Positions 1 through 7,645 are shown, counted from the first letter of the stretch. The stretch is 23,241 nucleotides of DNA from Akkermansiaceae bacterium (GCA_024233135.1 JACKPZ010000039.1:1-23241), one strand, 5' to 3'. Notes: a model not told the origin generated them from the sequence alone. Numbers and translations are program-made.

Positions 1-51
1 CAGGAGATCATCGAGGGCAAGATCAAGCTGGTCGAGAAGGCCGAGGCCTGA
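1..51 (+). CDS. 3' end of a gene, possibly RNA polymerase omega subunit (partial)
   Basis: An open frame enters from the left edge and ends at TGA (49-51), giving the tail QEIIEGKIKLVEKAEA. Omega subunits often finish with a helix of the form (A)L-x-E-I-x-x-G-K-I followed by an acidic tail, and this fragment resembles that, but 16 residues are too few for a firm call. The stop lies 34 bp before smpB on the same strand, so the two may be co-transcribed, although a small hairpin sits between them. If it is rpoZ, the window would carry parts of three RNA polymerase subunits. Confidence 0.4.
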   Translation, partial: QEIIEGKIKLVEKAEA

Positions 52-60
52 GCCGGCCCA

Positions 61-77
61 CCGCCCGCCACGGGCGG
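61..77 (+). other. GC hairpin just upstream of smpB
   Basis: CCGCCC (61-66) and GGGCGG (72-77) form a perfect 6-bp stem with a 5-nt loop. It ends 8 nt before the smpB ATG, where a ribosome binding site would be expected; no clear Shine-Dalgarno sequence is seen there. It could attenuate transcription from the upstream gene or affect smpB translation. There is no T-run, so it is not a typical intrinsic terminator. Confidence 0.3.
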
Positions 78-85
78 GACCCGTC

Positions 86-547
86 ATGAGCAGTTCGGAA
101 ATCGCCACCAATCGGAAAGCCGGGCGCGATTTCCACATTCTGGAGAAATACGAGGCCGGGCTGGAGCTCAAGGGCACGGAGGTGAAATCCATCCGCGCCG
201 GGAAGATCAATGTTTCCGACGCCTTCGCCCGGGTCGAGAAAGACCAGGTGTTTCTTTACGGTTGCGACATCCAGCCATGGCAGACCGCCGGCGAGTGGTT
301 CAACCACGCGCCCAAGCGCCCGCGCCGGCTGTTGCTCCACAAGCGCGAAATCCTCAAGCTGGCCTCCGCCACCGCCATCAAGGGCTGCACGCTGCCGCTG
401 CTGCGCATGTATTGGAAAGGTCAGCGGGTGAAAGTCGAGATCGGCGTCGGCAAGGGCAAGACCCACAGCGACCAACGCCAGGACCTGAAAAAAGCCGTCG
501 AAATGCGCGAGGCCCAGCGCGAGATGGCGCGCTTCAACAGGAAGTGA
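86..547 (+). CDS. smpB: SsrA-binding protein SmpB
   Basis: SmpB binds tmRNA and brings it to ribosomes stalled on broken messages, so that the nascent peptide is tagged and the ribosome released (trans-translation, cytoplasm). The 153-residue product has normal SmpB length. It shows the family blocks in order: an N-terminal start of the beta-barrel (HILEKYEAGLELKGTEVKS, about residues 18-36), the RAGKINVSDAFA block (about 37-48), the LLLHKREI segment (about 81-88), the YWKGQRVKVEIGVGKGKTH block (about 109-127) and a basic C-terminal tail (DQRQDLKK onward) that in this family inserts into the mRNA channel. The ATG at 86 fits the family N-terminus, although no strong ribosome binding site precedes it. 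No tmRNA gene was recognised in this window. The gene converges on the lipoprotein gene to its right. Confidence 0.97.
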   Translation: MSSSEIATNRKAGRDFHILEKYEAGLELKGTEVKSIRAGKINVSDAFARVEKDQVFLYGCDIQPWQTAGEWFNHAPKRPRRLLLHKREILKLASATAIKGCTLPLLRMYWKGQRVKVEIGVGKGKTHSDQRQDLKKAVEMREAQREMARFNRK

Positions 548-553
548 AGGGAC

Positions 554-579
554 ATTCGAAATTGGAGATTTGAAATTGG
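554..579 (+). repeat. Imperfect 12-bp tandem-like direct repeat
   Basis: ATTCGAAATTGG (554-565) and ATTTGAAATTGG (568-579) differ at one base and lie 2 bp apart, immediately after the smpB stop. The stretch is AT-rich compared with its surroundings, and its second copy runs into the adjacent hairpin arm. It looks like a simple intergenic repeat rather than coding sequence. Confidence 0.4.
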
Positions 580-608
580 GGGAGCGACGGCTTCGCATCG
601 TCCCCAAT
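575..608. terminator. Candidate bidirectional hairpin between smpB and lipoprotein gene
   Basis: ATTGGGG (575-581) pairs perfectly with CCCCAAT (602-608). The 20-nt interior can add a few pairs with bulges (A583 to T601 and a CGA/TCG match). It lies in the gap where smpB (plus) and the lipoprotein gene (minus) converge, the usual place for a shared terminator. No clean T-run follows on either strand, which lowers confidence. Confidence 0.4.
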
Positions 609-633
609 CTCCCCTATCCAATCCCTAATCCCC
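602..633 (-). other. Minus-strand G-tract array (possible G-quadruplex)
   Basis: Read on the minus strand, this stretch has four G-tracts of 4, 3, 4 and 4 bases, separated by spacers of 4, 8 and 5 bases. That fits a slightly relaxed quadruplex pattern. The array spans the stop codon of the lipoprotein gene (625-627), and its last tract is also one arm of the adjacent hairpin, so the two structures would compete. Confidence 0.4.
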
Positions 634-942
634 ATTGTCCCCCTTCGGCCGCTGCGGCGGATCCGTGGGTGGACGGGCGATCACCGCGCCGGAGCCGGAC
701 GACTCGGGCTGTGGGATCGTCGAGCGGAACTCGGCGTCGTTGGGCATCGTCAGCAGATCCGGCATGCGAAATCCGTCATCCGGCAGGCCTGGCTCGGGAA
801 CGGGCGGCACTTCGGCCACCGGTTCCTCCGCAACCTCGGGTTTTTTCGGTTCTTCGACGACCATTGCCTTCGGCGCGGCGCAGGACGCGAACAGTGCGAA
901 AGGCAGCAGGACGGTGGCGAAAATGGATTTCGGAAATGCCAT
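625..942 (-). CDS. Small proline/glutamate-rich lipoprotein
   Basis: The product is 105 residues from the ATG at 942. That start gives a compact signal peptide (MAFPKSIFATVLLPFALFAS) followed by Cys21, which matches a lipobox of the form F-A-S-C and would become the lipidated N-terminus after signal peptidase II cleavage. An upstream in-frame ATG at 990 would add 16 residues before the signal peptide and is less likely. The mature part is low complexity, rich in Pro, Glu and Val (about residues 24-55), with no recognisable domain and a polar tail ending in KGDNGD. No strong ribosome binding site is visible. It lies 286 bp downstream of the 964-residue exported protein and converges on smpB. 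Export to a membrane is inferred; function is unknown. Confidence 0.7.
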   Translation of the reverse strand: MAFPKSIFATVLLPFALFASCAAPKAMVVEEPKKPEVAEEPVAEVPPVPEPGLPDDGFRMPDLLTMPNDAEFRSTIPQPESSGSGAVIARPPTDPPQRPKGDNGD

Positions 943-1228
943 GATTCGGGAGGCGGCGACGAACAAAGCGTTTCCCGATGCCCCGCGCAAGGGGGAAGCG
1001 GGTCGGCGTTCGCGGCACTTTCTTCATGTAGTGCGCCCTTCGGACAGGAGGAAACGGCAAGCCGGCCCGGCAGCTCCGGAATTCGGTCCACTTCTTGGCA
1101 TGCTCGCCGCGGTCGCCCAAGCGCACGCTTCAAATGCGAGAAATGCTCGCCCTCGCCGCGGAACCGCAAATGGACACCGCGGCGAACTGGCACGCGTGGG
1201 GACCTTGCTCGCCGTTGTGGCATTGAGA
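943..1228. other. Intergenic gap, no gene seen
   Basis: About 286 bp between the end of the 964-residue gene and the start of the lipoprotein gene, both on the minus strand. Open frames cross it, but they read like shadows, rich in Arg and Pro. I see no convincing promoter, RNA gene or terminator. A promoter for the lipoprotein gene would be expected here. Confidence 0.5.
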
Positions 1229-4123
1229 TCACCGGACGATCCGGTCTTCAGCAATGACGGACCACCGGCCGCCTGTGTAGGTCTCAAGCTCGATATTGAC
1301 ACCCTCCGAGGGCAGGTCGCCGATGGGGAAAACTTCGAAATGCAGCACACACTCGCCTTCCACGACCGGAATATCGGCAAGCGCGTCCGCATCGACATCC
1401 AAAAACAGGCTGTCACCCGAGCCGGTGAGCTCGCCGTCACCGTTGGCATCGACAAACAACGGCGTGTCTTCCGCTCCGTAGGCCTCGATCCGTGCCGGCA
1501 CCGATGACCGCACCCGGAAGGCCGTGGCGCTTTCGCCGCCACCGGCGTCCTGATAGTGATGATGGATCGGAATGCCGTAGAACGGATTGCTGGTATACTC
1601 CCCGGCATCGACAACGGCGCTGGCAATACCGTCATCCGGAGCGGAGATGATCCAACGTGACGCCTGCCTGCCGTTCGCCGGCCCCGTCCAAGCAAGTTCG
1701 AACTCTCCGACCGGAGGAGGAACATCCGAGCTCAGATCGACACGTGCGTAGCAACCCGGGTCGATGCGGATGGCGACCTTGCCCGCACCTGGTTTCCCGA
1801 TTCGGACCGATGCGGTGACTCCGTCCCAGCGAATGTCTGCCGAGAGACCACGAATGGAAAGAATTCCTTCCACGGCACGCGTCCCGGGATTGAGGAGAAT
1901 GGCGCGTCCGCGTAGCGGCATTCCCTTCACGGGTATCGCGATGGCGCGGACGGGTTGCAGTTCCACCTGCACACTCCGGGTTTCCGCTTCTGCCGCCGGG
2001 GAAACCGATGGCGCGTTCAGGATTCCTTTCACCTCTCCCAGCACACGGTCCGGTATCCGCCGCTGGTTCCCCGCCAATTCCAGTGCCTCGGCCGCGGCTC
2101 CGGCCGCCCCCTGCTCATCAGCGCAGCGTTTCAACAACACCGAGAGCCGCGCGACGTCCTTCGGAAGAGCGACAAAGAGGTCGAAGCAACGTTCCAACCG
2201 AATCGCCTCGCGGCGCATTGCGAGCGATTCGTCGGCACGTCCTGTCCGCTCGAGAAAATCGGCATAAAGCGAATAGAGCTCGGCTTCATCGATCTTCCTG
2301 CCCCACTCCCGTATTTTGGTGAGCACCGTGGTGAATTCGCCGTCGAGGCCGTCGAAGCGCCCGCCGAGAAGCCGCTGCCGAATGCGCTCGAAGCGCGCGG
2401 CGCGGTTTCCGCTTTTCACCAAACCGGTGAGAAGGGCCTCCGCCTCGTTCTCCTTTCCGAGGAAAAACAGGCATTTCGCACGTGTGACCTCCACGGATTC
2501 CCAGGTTGCCCGGATCACGAACGGGTTCTTCTTCATCCGGGAATGGATGGTCGCCAGTTCCTTCAGCATCGATTCCTCCGCCGGTCCCTGCATCAAGCGC
2601 AAGGCGATGCGGCGGTGCCTGGCAGACAACTTGGATCTGTTTTGGTAGGGATCGCTCCGTTTCGCTTCGATGATCGTCCGGTTGCACTCGTCCGCCAGCT
2701 CATACAACCCCAGGGTCTCCAAATCACCGGCCACTCCGGACATCGAGGAATACCATCTCGCCCCGGCCTCCTGCACCTTGCCATGCATTTGATCCGACCA
2801 GTCCGCGGCCCACAGTTTCCGCTCGATCGACCGTTTCCAGTCGCCGCCGAGAAACTCGAGATTCGCGAGCGTGACCATGCTTCCGGCGAACAAGCGCGGC
2901 ATATCTTTCGTCACGAACACCCACCCATGGTCATCCACCACGCTGATCCCCCGTTTCGCAACCAGAGGCACCCGCCGGCGACGGACGTCGGGCAGGGATT
3001 CGAACGCGGGGCCGAGATCATCGAGATCGAAGGGGTCCGCGGACATGCTCCTCCGTTCCATGGCGAAGAGGAACGGCTTGAGCGCCCTCCTTGCGGAGGC
3101 ATATCGGTTCACCGTCACCATCGTGGACGCGGTGTTCGCGCACAATTCCTCCGCCGCGAGATAGGCCTCGAGTTCGATGCACTTGTCCTGTAGCCAACCG
3201 TTGGCGGCGGCCGCCCATTCAAGTTCGGCGCGTCCGGTTCCGACCTGGGCCTCCTTCCAAAGCGCCAGATAGAAGTTCCGGAATTTCCCTCCCGCCGCGA
3301 TGAATGATCCAAGTTCCTTTTCGAGATGGGCAAGCGCGTCCCCGGTGCCTGATTTCCGTTGGATGGCGACAGCTTCCTTCATCGACGCCGCCGGTTCTTT
3401 CGGCTTGCCGGTTCCTTCGATCGTCCGGAACGCGACATCGGGGCCGAGAGCCGGATAGTTGGTGGGCAGCATCCCGATCTCCCTCATTCCCCGGTCCGAC
3501 CAAACGGTCAGCGAAAAGCGGATCTCTTCGATTTCCTTGTGGGCGAACGAGAACCAAACAATGTGCTCCGTGCCGGGCTTCGGCACCGGTCGGTCGAACG
3601 CCTGGATGAAGAAACTCCCGAAGCCAGGAAACTTCTCGGCGAACTTCGGGAAACGTTCCTTGGTGAAATTTGTCCGGCGGACGCTGAACAACCGGTCCTC
3701 TTCGACCGGCAGGATCGACAGATCGAAAAAGCCTTCGTTCCGCATGCCGGATCCGCCCCTCAACGCGAACATCCATATCACGTGGGAATCCAGCCAGTCG
3801 GGCGTTCGGAAACGGAACGCCGAATAGAGCGAACCTTCGTGCTCGATCCCCCGCTTGTTCGGGTGGATCGAGTGGACGGCGGCAAAAGGCGCCTCGCCTT
3901 TACGGAGTTCGACCAACGGGAATTTCTCCCGGTTCTCCCGCAGAAAGGCATTGCGAGCCGCGATTCCATCCGCGTCCTCCTCCGCCACGCCGGATGCGGA
4001 CGAAAGCAACAGCAATCCCAGCATCAACCCGATGACCAGCCATGATCCGGATTCGATCCGGAACCGTCTTTCGGGTGCGGGACGGAAGAGACACCAGACC
4101 GACAAACCAAATGGAGAAGACAT
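1229..4123 (-). CDS. Large exported TPR-like protein with C-terminal Asp-rich loop, function unknown
   Basis: The product has 964 residues. A basic N-terminus is followed by a hydrophobic stretch (about residues 28-47, WLVIGLMLGLLLLSSASGVA), consistent with a signal peptide or anchor. Residues about 50-235 form a mixed, aromatic-rich region without a motif I recognise. The middle (about 430-660) is helical with TPR-like units, for example AELYSLYADFLERTGRADES, which fits the TPR pattern. The C-terminal third looks beta-rich and carries DANGDGELTG at 892-901, an EF-hand or dockerin-like calcium loop, followed by a second acidic patch, LDVDADALAD. The ATG at 4123 has only a weak GAGAAG sequence upstream. 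I do not recognise the family. A secreted or periplasmic scaffold role is an inference from the signal sequence and repeats. It is flanked by the RRM gene upstream and a lipoprotein gene downstream. Confidence 0.75.
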   Translation of the reverse strand: MSSPFGLSVWCLFRPAPERRFRIESGSWLVIGLMLGLLLLSSASGVAEEDADGIAARNAFLRENREKFPLVELRKGEAPFAAVHSIHPNKRGIEHEGSLYSAFRFRTPDWLDSHVIWMFALRGGSGMRNEGFFDLSILPVEEDRLFSVRRTNFTKERFPKFAEKFPGFGSFFIQAFDRPVPKPGTEHIVWFSFAHKEIEEIRFSLTVWSDRGMREIGMLPTNYPALGPDVAFRTIEGTGKPKEPAASMKEAVAIQRKSGTGDALAHLEKELGSFIAAGGKFRNFYLALWKEAQVGTGRAELEWAAAANGWLQDKCIELEAYLAAEELCANTASTMVTVNRYASARRALKPFLFAMERRSMSADPFDLDDLGPAFESLPDVRRRRVPLVAKRGISVVDDHGWVFVTKDMPRLFAGSMVTLANLEFLGGDWKRSIERKLWAADWSDQMHGKVQEAGARWYSSMSGVAGDLETLGLYELADECNRTIIEAKRSDPYQNRSKLSARHRRIALRLMQGPAEESMLKELATIHSRMKKNPFVIRATWESVEVTRAKCLFFLGKENEAEALLTGLVKSGNRAARFERIRQRLLGGRFDGLDGEFTTVLTKIREWGRKIDEAELYSLYADFLERTGRADESLAMRREAIRLERCFDLFVALPKDVARLSVLLKRCADEQGAAGAAAEALELAGNQRRIPDRVLGEVKGILNAPSVSPAAEAETRSVQVELQPVRAIAIPVKGMPLRGRAILLNPGTRAVEGILSIRGLSADIRWDGVTASVRIGKPGAGKVAIRIDPGCYARVDLSSDVPPPVGEFELAWTGPANGRQASRWIISAPDDGIASAVVDAGEYTSNPFYGIPIHHHYQDAGGGESATAFRVRSSVPARIEAYGAEDTPLFVDANGDGELTGSGDSLFLDVDADALADIPVVEGECVLHFEVFPIGDLPSEGVNIELETYTGGRWSVIAEDRIVR

Positions 4124-4135
4124 CGCTTCTCATTT

Positions 4136-4154
4136 ATTCGAATCGGAATCGAAT
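4136..4154. promoter_or_regulatory. Inverted repeat just upstream of the 964-residue gene
   Basis: ATTCGA (4136-4141) and TCGAAT (4149-4154) form a perfect 6-bp inverted repeat with a 7-bp spacer, 12 bp before the ATG at 4123. The position fits an operator or a leader hairpin. No confident -35/-10 pair was found around it. Confidence 0.25.
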
Positions 4155-4159
4155 ACAAG

Positions 4160-4176
4160 CCCGGGGATGCCCCGGG
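4160..4176 (-). terminator. Candidate terminator after the RRM gene
   Basis: CCCGGGG (4160-4166) and CCCCGGG (4170-4176) form a 7-bp all-GC stem with a 3-nt loop, 41 bp beyond the RRM gene stop. On the minus strand the stem is followed by CTTGTATTC, which is T-rich but not a full T-run. It would separate the RRM gene from the 964-residue gene. Confidence 0.45.
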
Positions 4177-4217
4177 GCCGGGCCTCGCGGATGATTGGCG
4201 AGAGACCGCGCTTGGGC

Positions 4218-4580
4218 TCAGATCCCCTTGTAACGCACGCGGCGGCCGTCGGGGCCGATCGGACGGTCGTCCACGCGCTCGACTTCCACGTTCATCGACG
4301 GGCGGCTCGGACGCGGAGGGGCTTGGAAGCTGTCGCGGCTGTTGTCGACCGCTTCATCGGCGCGCAGCTCGCGGCCGCCAAGCTTGAGCTTGTTGATGGT
4401 TTCCATCGCCTCGGCACCTTGTTCGGGAGTGCTGAAGGTGATGAACGCGAAGCCGCGTGGCTTGCCTGTCTCGCGGTCGGTGGGGCGATGGAGGTCGAGG
4501 ATCGGTTCGTGATCGGCCAGGGCCTCGCGGAGTTCCTGGGTGGTGGTGTCGTAGCTGAGGTTGCCTACAAATAATTTCAT
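4218..4580 (-). CDS. Small RRM-type RNA-binding protein
   Basis: A single RNA recognition motif fills most of this 120-residue cytoplasmic protein. RNP2 is KLFVGNL (residues 2-8) and RNP1 is RGFAFITF (42-49), matching the consensus with both exposed aromatic positions present (Phe44 and Phe46). The tail (about 80-120) is short and polar, with Arg and Pro rather than a long Gly-rich domain. The frame is open upstream to 4736, but the ATG at 4580 places RNP2 at the very N-terminus, as is usual for bacterial and cyanobacterial RRM proteins. The upstream extension is Arg-rich and looks non-coding. Related bacterial proteins are often cold-induced and bind single-stranded RNA; that role is inferred here. 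The gene lies 171 bp downstream of cstA on the same strand, and the gap contains two hairpins. Confidence 0.93.
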   Translation of the reverse strand: MKLFVGNLSYDTTTQELREALADHEPILDLHRPTDRETGKPRGFAFITFSTPEQGAEAMETINKLKLGGRELRADEAVDNSRDSFQAPPRPSRPSMNVEVERVDDRPIGPDGRRVRYKGI

Positions 4581-4655
4581 TCTGTCTCTTTCGGTCGGTC
4601 GCGCGTGCGGCTGGGGCCGAAGATGCCGCGCGATCCAAATCCACCGACGACCCGT

Positions 4656-4672
4656 GCGCGCCGATGGCGCGC
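4656..4672 (-). other. GC hairpin between cstA and the RRM gene
   Basis: GCGCGCC (4656-4662) and GGCGCGC (4666-4672) form a perfect 7-bp stem with a 3-nt GAT loop. It lies in the 171-bp gap after cstA and before the RRM start at 4580. It lacks a T-run on the minus strand, so it may be a leader structure of the RRM message rather than a terminator. Confidence 0.35.
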
Positions 4673-4702
4673 TTCGGGGACCCTTCGCACGGATTGATGC
4701 CG

Positions 4703-4726
4703 AAACCGAGCGTTTTCGTCCGGTTT
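4703..4726 (-). terminator. Weak hairpin after cstA
   Basis: AAACCG (4703-4708) pairs with CGGTTT (4721-4726) around a 12-nt loop, 26 bp beyond the cstA stop. It is weaker than the GC hairpin at 4656-4672 but better placed as a cstA terminator. An alternative pairing of CGAAA (4701-4705) with TTTCG (4714-4718) exists. Confidence 0.3.
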
Positions 4727-4751
4727 TTCCTAACAATGAACGGGAAGACAG

Positions 4752-6575
4752 TCAGGATGAAGGATTTTCCGGTGCGGTCACGGCGCATTCGAGCACGCCG
4801 CGGGCCCTGGGCCATGCTTTGAAGGCTTCCCACGCGATCCATGCTTCGAGAGCGAGGGTGGCGAAACCGAAGGCGCCGAGGAGATGGTTGGGAGTCTTGC
4901 CGGTGATCCATGCGGCGTCGCCATGGAACATTTGGAGCAGCAGCGCGCTGGCAGGGAGAAGGAGCATGAACAGGGCGGGCAGCGCGATGAACCAGACAGG
5001 CAGTTCGCGCCGCCGCATCCAGAACAGGATGACGAGGAAGGCGAGGCCCCCTAACAATTGGTTGGTGGCCCCGAAGAGCGGCCAGAGAAGGAGCCCGCCG
5101 GTGCCCGGTTTCGCGCCGGGGCCGCCGGGCAGCGCGGCGATGAGGCCGGCGAGCACGACGGCGAAAATGGTGGCGGCGTGTTTGTTGGTGAGCGGCCGGA
5201 TCCCGGTGGCCGCGGCGAGTTCCTGGGTGACGTAGCGTTGCAGGCGGCAGGCGCTGTCGAGCGTGGTGGCGGCGAACGAGGCGACGAAGACCCCCATCAG
5301 CGCGATGGCGAATCGAGCGGGCAGGCCGAGCGCGCGGATGAAATTGCCGGAGCCATCGACGAACGAACCGACGGTCGCGGCGAGCCCGCCGGACGATTGC
5401 CAGGTGGCGTAGCGGGCGTGATAGGCGTCGGCTCCGGTGAGGATGTTGCCGGTGGCTTGTTTATCGATCACCTCGGGGATGCCGAGGCCGATGCCGGCGA
5501 CGCAGGCGAGGATGACGAGCACGGCGAGAAAGCCCTCGGTGAGCATCGATCCGTAGCCGACGAAACGCGCGTCGGTCTCACACTTGAGCTGCTTGGACGA
5601 GGTTCCGGACGAAACGAGGCAGTGGAAACCGGAGACCGCTCCGCAGGCGATGGTGACGAAGAGGAACGGGAAAACCATCGGCGCGCCGGGCGGTGCGTCC
5701 GCACCCATGCGCACGGGCTCGGCGACGATCTCGAGCGTTTGTTTCTCCGGACCGAAGCCGAAGAGCGCTGCGACCACGAGTCCCACGATGACCAGCGCGA
5801 GAGCGGATAGAAGTTGGAGCGAGTTGATGTAATCGCGCGGTTGCAGGAGCACCCAGACGGGAAGCACGGAGGCGATGTATGAGTAGATGAGCAGGACGAC
5901 GCACCAGGTGAGGACCGACCATTCGGACAGCGCGTGATTGAAGGCATGAAGGGGGCCCCAGTCGCCGAACCACACGCTCAGATACATGAGCCCGAGCGCG
6001 AGCAGCGAAGGGATGACGAGGTTCATGCCCCTGCGGTGGATCCAAACGCCGATGGCCACGGCGATGGGGATCTGCACCATGCAGGGAAAGATGGACGTCG
6101 GATAGAGTTTGAAGACATTTGCGATGACGAGCCCGAAGATCGCCAGCACGATGGTGAGCGCGAGGAAGAGGATGGAGAGAAACAGGATGCGGGCACGCGG
6201 CGCGAGCACCCGGCCGGCGATGTCGCCCACGGTCTGGCCGCGGTTTCTCATGGAAACCACCAGCGAACCGAAGTCATGGACGGCGCCGATGAAGATGGAG
6301 CCGAGCAACACCCACAGCAACGCGGGCACCCAGCCCCAGATCACGGCGAGGGCGGGGCCGACGATGGGCCCGGTGCCGGCGATGGAGGTGAAATGATGGC
6401 CGAAGACGACGCCTTTCGAAGTCGGCACGTAGTCGGTGCCGTCTTCAAGCTCGATGGAAGGAGGAACGCGGTCCGGATCGAGCCGGAAGATCTTCCCGGC
6501 GAGCCAGCGGCCGTAGGTATGGTATGCGACGAGGTAGAGAACGAACGCGCCGAGCGCGATGGCAAGGGTTTCCAT
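4752..6575 (-). CDS. cstA: CstA-family carbon starvation transporter
   Basis: This is a 607-residue polytopic inner-membrane protein of the CstA/BtsT family, whose studied members take up peptides and pyruvate under nutrient limitation. The family signature is near the N-terminus: DYVPTSKGVVFGHHF (about residues 48-62), then SIAGTGPIVGPALAVIWGW and an AVHDFGSL segment. Many hydrophobic helices follow, and a conserved-looking LLLWPLFGATNQLLGGLAF stretch lies near the C-terminus. It is shorter than the roughly 700-residue E. coli proteins, matching the shorter CstA forms seen in other bacteria. Substrate cannot be read from the sequence. The ATG at 6575 begins directly with the first transmembrane helix; no clear ribosome binding site is seen. 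It is divergent from the moxR gene across 134 bp. No BtsSR-like two-component genes are present in the window. Confidence 0.93.
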   Translation of the reverse strand: METLAIALGAFVLYLVAYHTYGRWLAGKIFRLDPDRVPPSIELEDGTDYVPTSKGVVFGHHFTSIAGTGPIVGPALAVIWGWVPALLWVLLGSIFIGAVHDFGSLVVSMRNRGQTVGDIAGRVLAPRARILFLSILFLALTIVLAIFGLVIANVFKLYPTSIFPCMVQIPIAVAIGVWIHRRGMNLVIPSLLALGLMYLSVWFGDWGPLHAFNHALSEWSVLTWCVVLLIYSYIASVLPVWVLLQPRDYINSLQLLSALALVIVGLVVAALFGFGPEKQTLEIVAEPVRMGADAPPGAPMVFPFLFVTIACGAVSGFHCLVSSGTSSKQLKCETDARFVGYGSMLTEGFLAVLVILACVAGIGLGIPEVIDKQATGNILTGADAYHARYATWQSSGGLAATVGSFVDGSGNFIRALGLPARFAIALMGVFVASFAATTLDSACRLQRYVTQELAAATGIRPLTNKHAATIFAVVLAGLIAALPGGPGAKPGTGGLLLWPLFGATNQLLGGLAFLVILFWMRRRELPVWFIALPALFMLLLPASALLLQMFHGDAAWITGKTPNHLLGAFGFATLALEAWIAWEAFKAWPRARGVLECAVTAPENPSS

Positions 6576-6643
6576 GGGTCTTGCGGATCGGGTTCGCGGA
6601 GACTACCGGCGGGCAACCGCCTCTGGAAGCGGCAAAATCCGGT

Positions 6644-6671
6644 CCCCCGATCGGGGGTGGAGGAAATCCTC
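6644..6671. promoter_or_regulatory. Two adjacent palindromes in the cstA/moxR divergent gap
   Basis: CCCCCGATCGGGGG (6644-6657) is a perfect 14-bp palindrome. Two bases later GAGGA-AA-TCCTC (6660-6671) is another inverted repeat. They lie in the 134-bp divergent region, closer to moxR (start 6710). This could be an operator for a dimeric regulator, a transcript hairpin, or part of an interspersed genomic repeat; the sequence alone does not decide. Confidence 0.35.
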
Positions 6672-6709
6672 GACGCTTCCGGCCGCCACGGCTGGAATGG
6701 GGCCAACCC

Positions 6710-7645
6710 ATGGCAGCCCAGACGATCGCGCGAAAACTCGAAGACGCCGTTGGAACGGTCGTGCGCGGGCAGGAGCCGGTGGTGCGGCGGGTGCTGGCCT
6801 GCATGATCTCGGGCGGCCACGTGCTGCTGGAGGATTTCCCCGGCACGGGAAAAACCACGCTGGCCAAGGCGATCGCGAGGTCCATCGAGGACACGAAGTT
6901 CACCCGCGTGCAGTTCACCCCGGACCTGCTGCCGTCGGACATCCTCGGTATTTCCGTGCTCGATCCCCGGACGCAGGAGTTTCGTTTCCATCCGGGGCCG
7001 GTGTTCACGGACATCCTGCTGGCGGACGAGATCAATCGCGCCTCGCCGCGGACGCAGAGCGCGCTGCTGGAGGCGATGGGCGAACGGCAGGCGACCATCG
7101 AAGGCCAGCGGCACTCGCTCGACGGTTTGTTTTTCGTGATCGCCACGCAGAACCCGGTCGAGTTCCGCGGCACCTATCCGCTGCCGGAGGCGCAGATGGA
7201 CCGGTTTTCCCTGCAATGCTCGATGGGCTACGTCAGCATGGCCGAGGAGGCGGAAATCCTGCTCGACCAGGCGGACAGCCATCCGATCGACCGGCTGCAG
7301 CCGGCGGTGACGAGGGACGAGGTGGTCTCCCTGATGGAGGCGGCGCGGCAGGTGCGCTTCAGCGAGGAGCTGCGGCACTACGCCGTCTCGCTGGTGGCGG
7401 CGACTCGCGGGCACCCGAAGATCCAGCTTCCGGCGAGCCCGCGGGCCTCGCTCTCGCTGATGAAGGTGTCGCAGGCGCTGGCCTTGTTCGAGGGGCTCGA
7501 CTACGTCTCGCCGGAGCTCATCCAGGACGTGGCGGTGGACGTCATCGCGCACCGCCTGGTGCTGGCACCGGAGGCACGGTATTCCGGAAATGGAGCGCGC
7601 GAGCTGGTGGCCGAGCTGATTGAAAGCACGCCGGTTCCCGTGTAA
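6710..7645 (+). CDS. MoxR-family AAA+ ATPase
   Basis: MoxR ATPases act as chaperones that help assemble or activate partner proteins, often encoded next to DUF58 and transglutaminase genes. The 311-residue product has all AAA+ elements: Walker A DFPGTGKTT (residues 42-50, Lys48), Walker B DILLADEINR (101-110), the TQSALLEAMGE segment typical of MoxR (115-125), sensor 1 ATQNP (145-149, Asn148) and the LPEAQMDRF block (about 158-166) with the expected arginine finger. The frame is open back to 6524, but that extension is Arg/Pro-rich, overlaps cstA antisense, and the ATG at 6710 gives the usual MoxR N-terminus. It is the first gene of a tight plus-strand set: the stop is 11 bp before the DUF58 ATG. 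Cytoplasmic. Confidence 0.95.
   Translation: MAAQTIARKLEDAVGTVVRGQEPVVRRVLACMISGGHVLLEDFPGTGKTTLAKAIARSIEDTKFTRVQFTPDLLPSDILGISVLDPRTQEFRFHPGPVFTDILLADEINRASPRTQSALLEAMGERQATIEGQRHSLDGLFFVIATQNPVEFRGTYPLPEAQMDRFSLQCSMGYVSMAEEAEILLDQADSHPIDRLQPAVTRDEVVSLMEAARQVRFSEELRHYAVSLVAATRGHPKIQLPASPRASLSLMKVSQALALFEGLDYVSPELIQDVAVDVIAHRLVLAPEARYSGNGARELVAELIESTPVPV

Noticed and set aside
1955..3193. 412-codon plus-strand frame opposite the 964-residue gene
   Set aside because: It is rich in Arg, Pro and His, with no domain, and the minus-strand frame spans the whole region with a signal peptide and TPR-like repeats.
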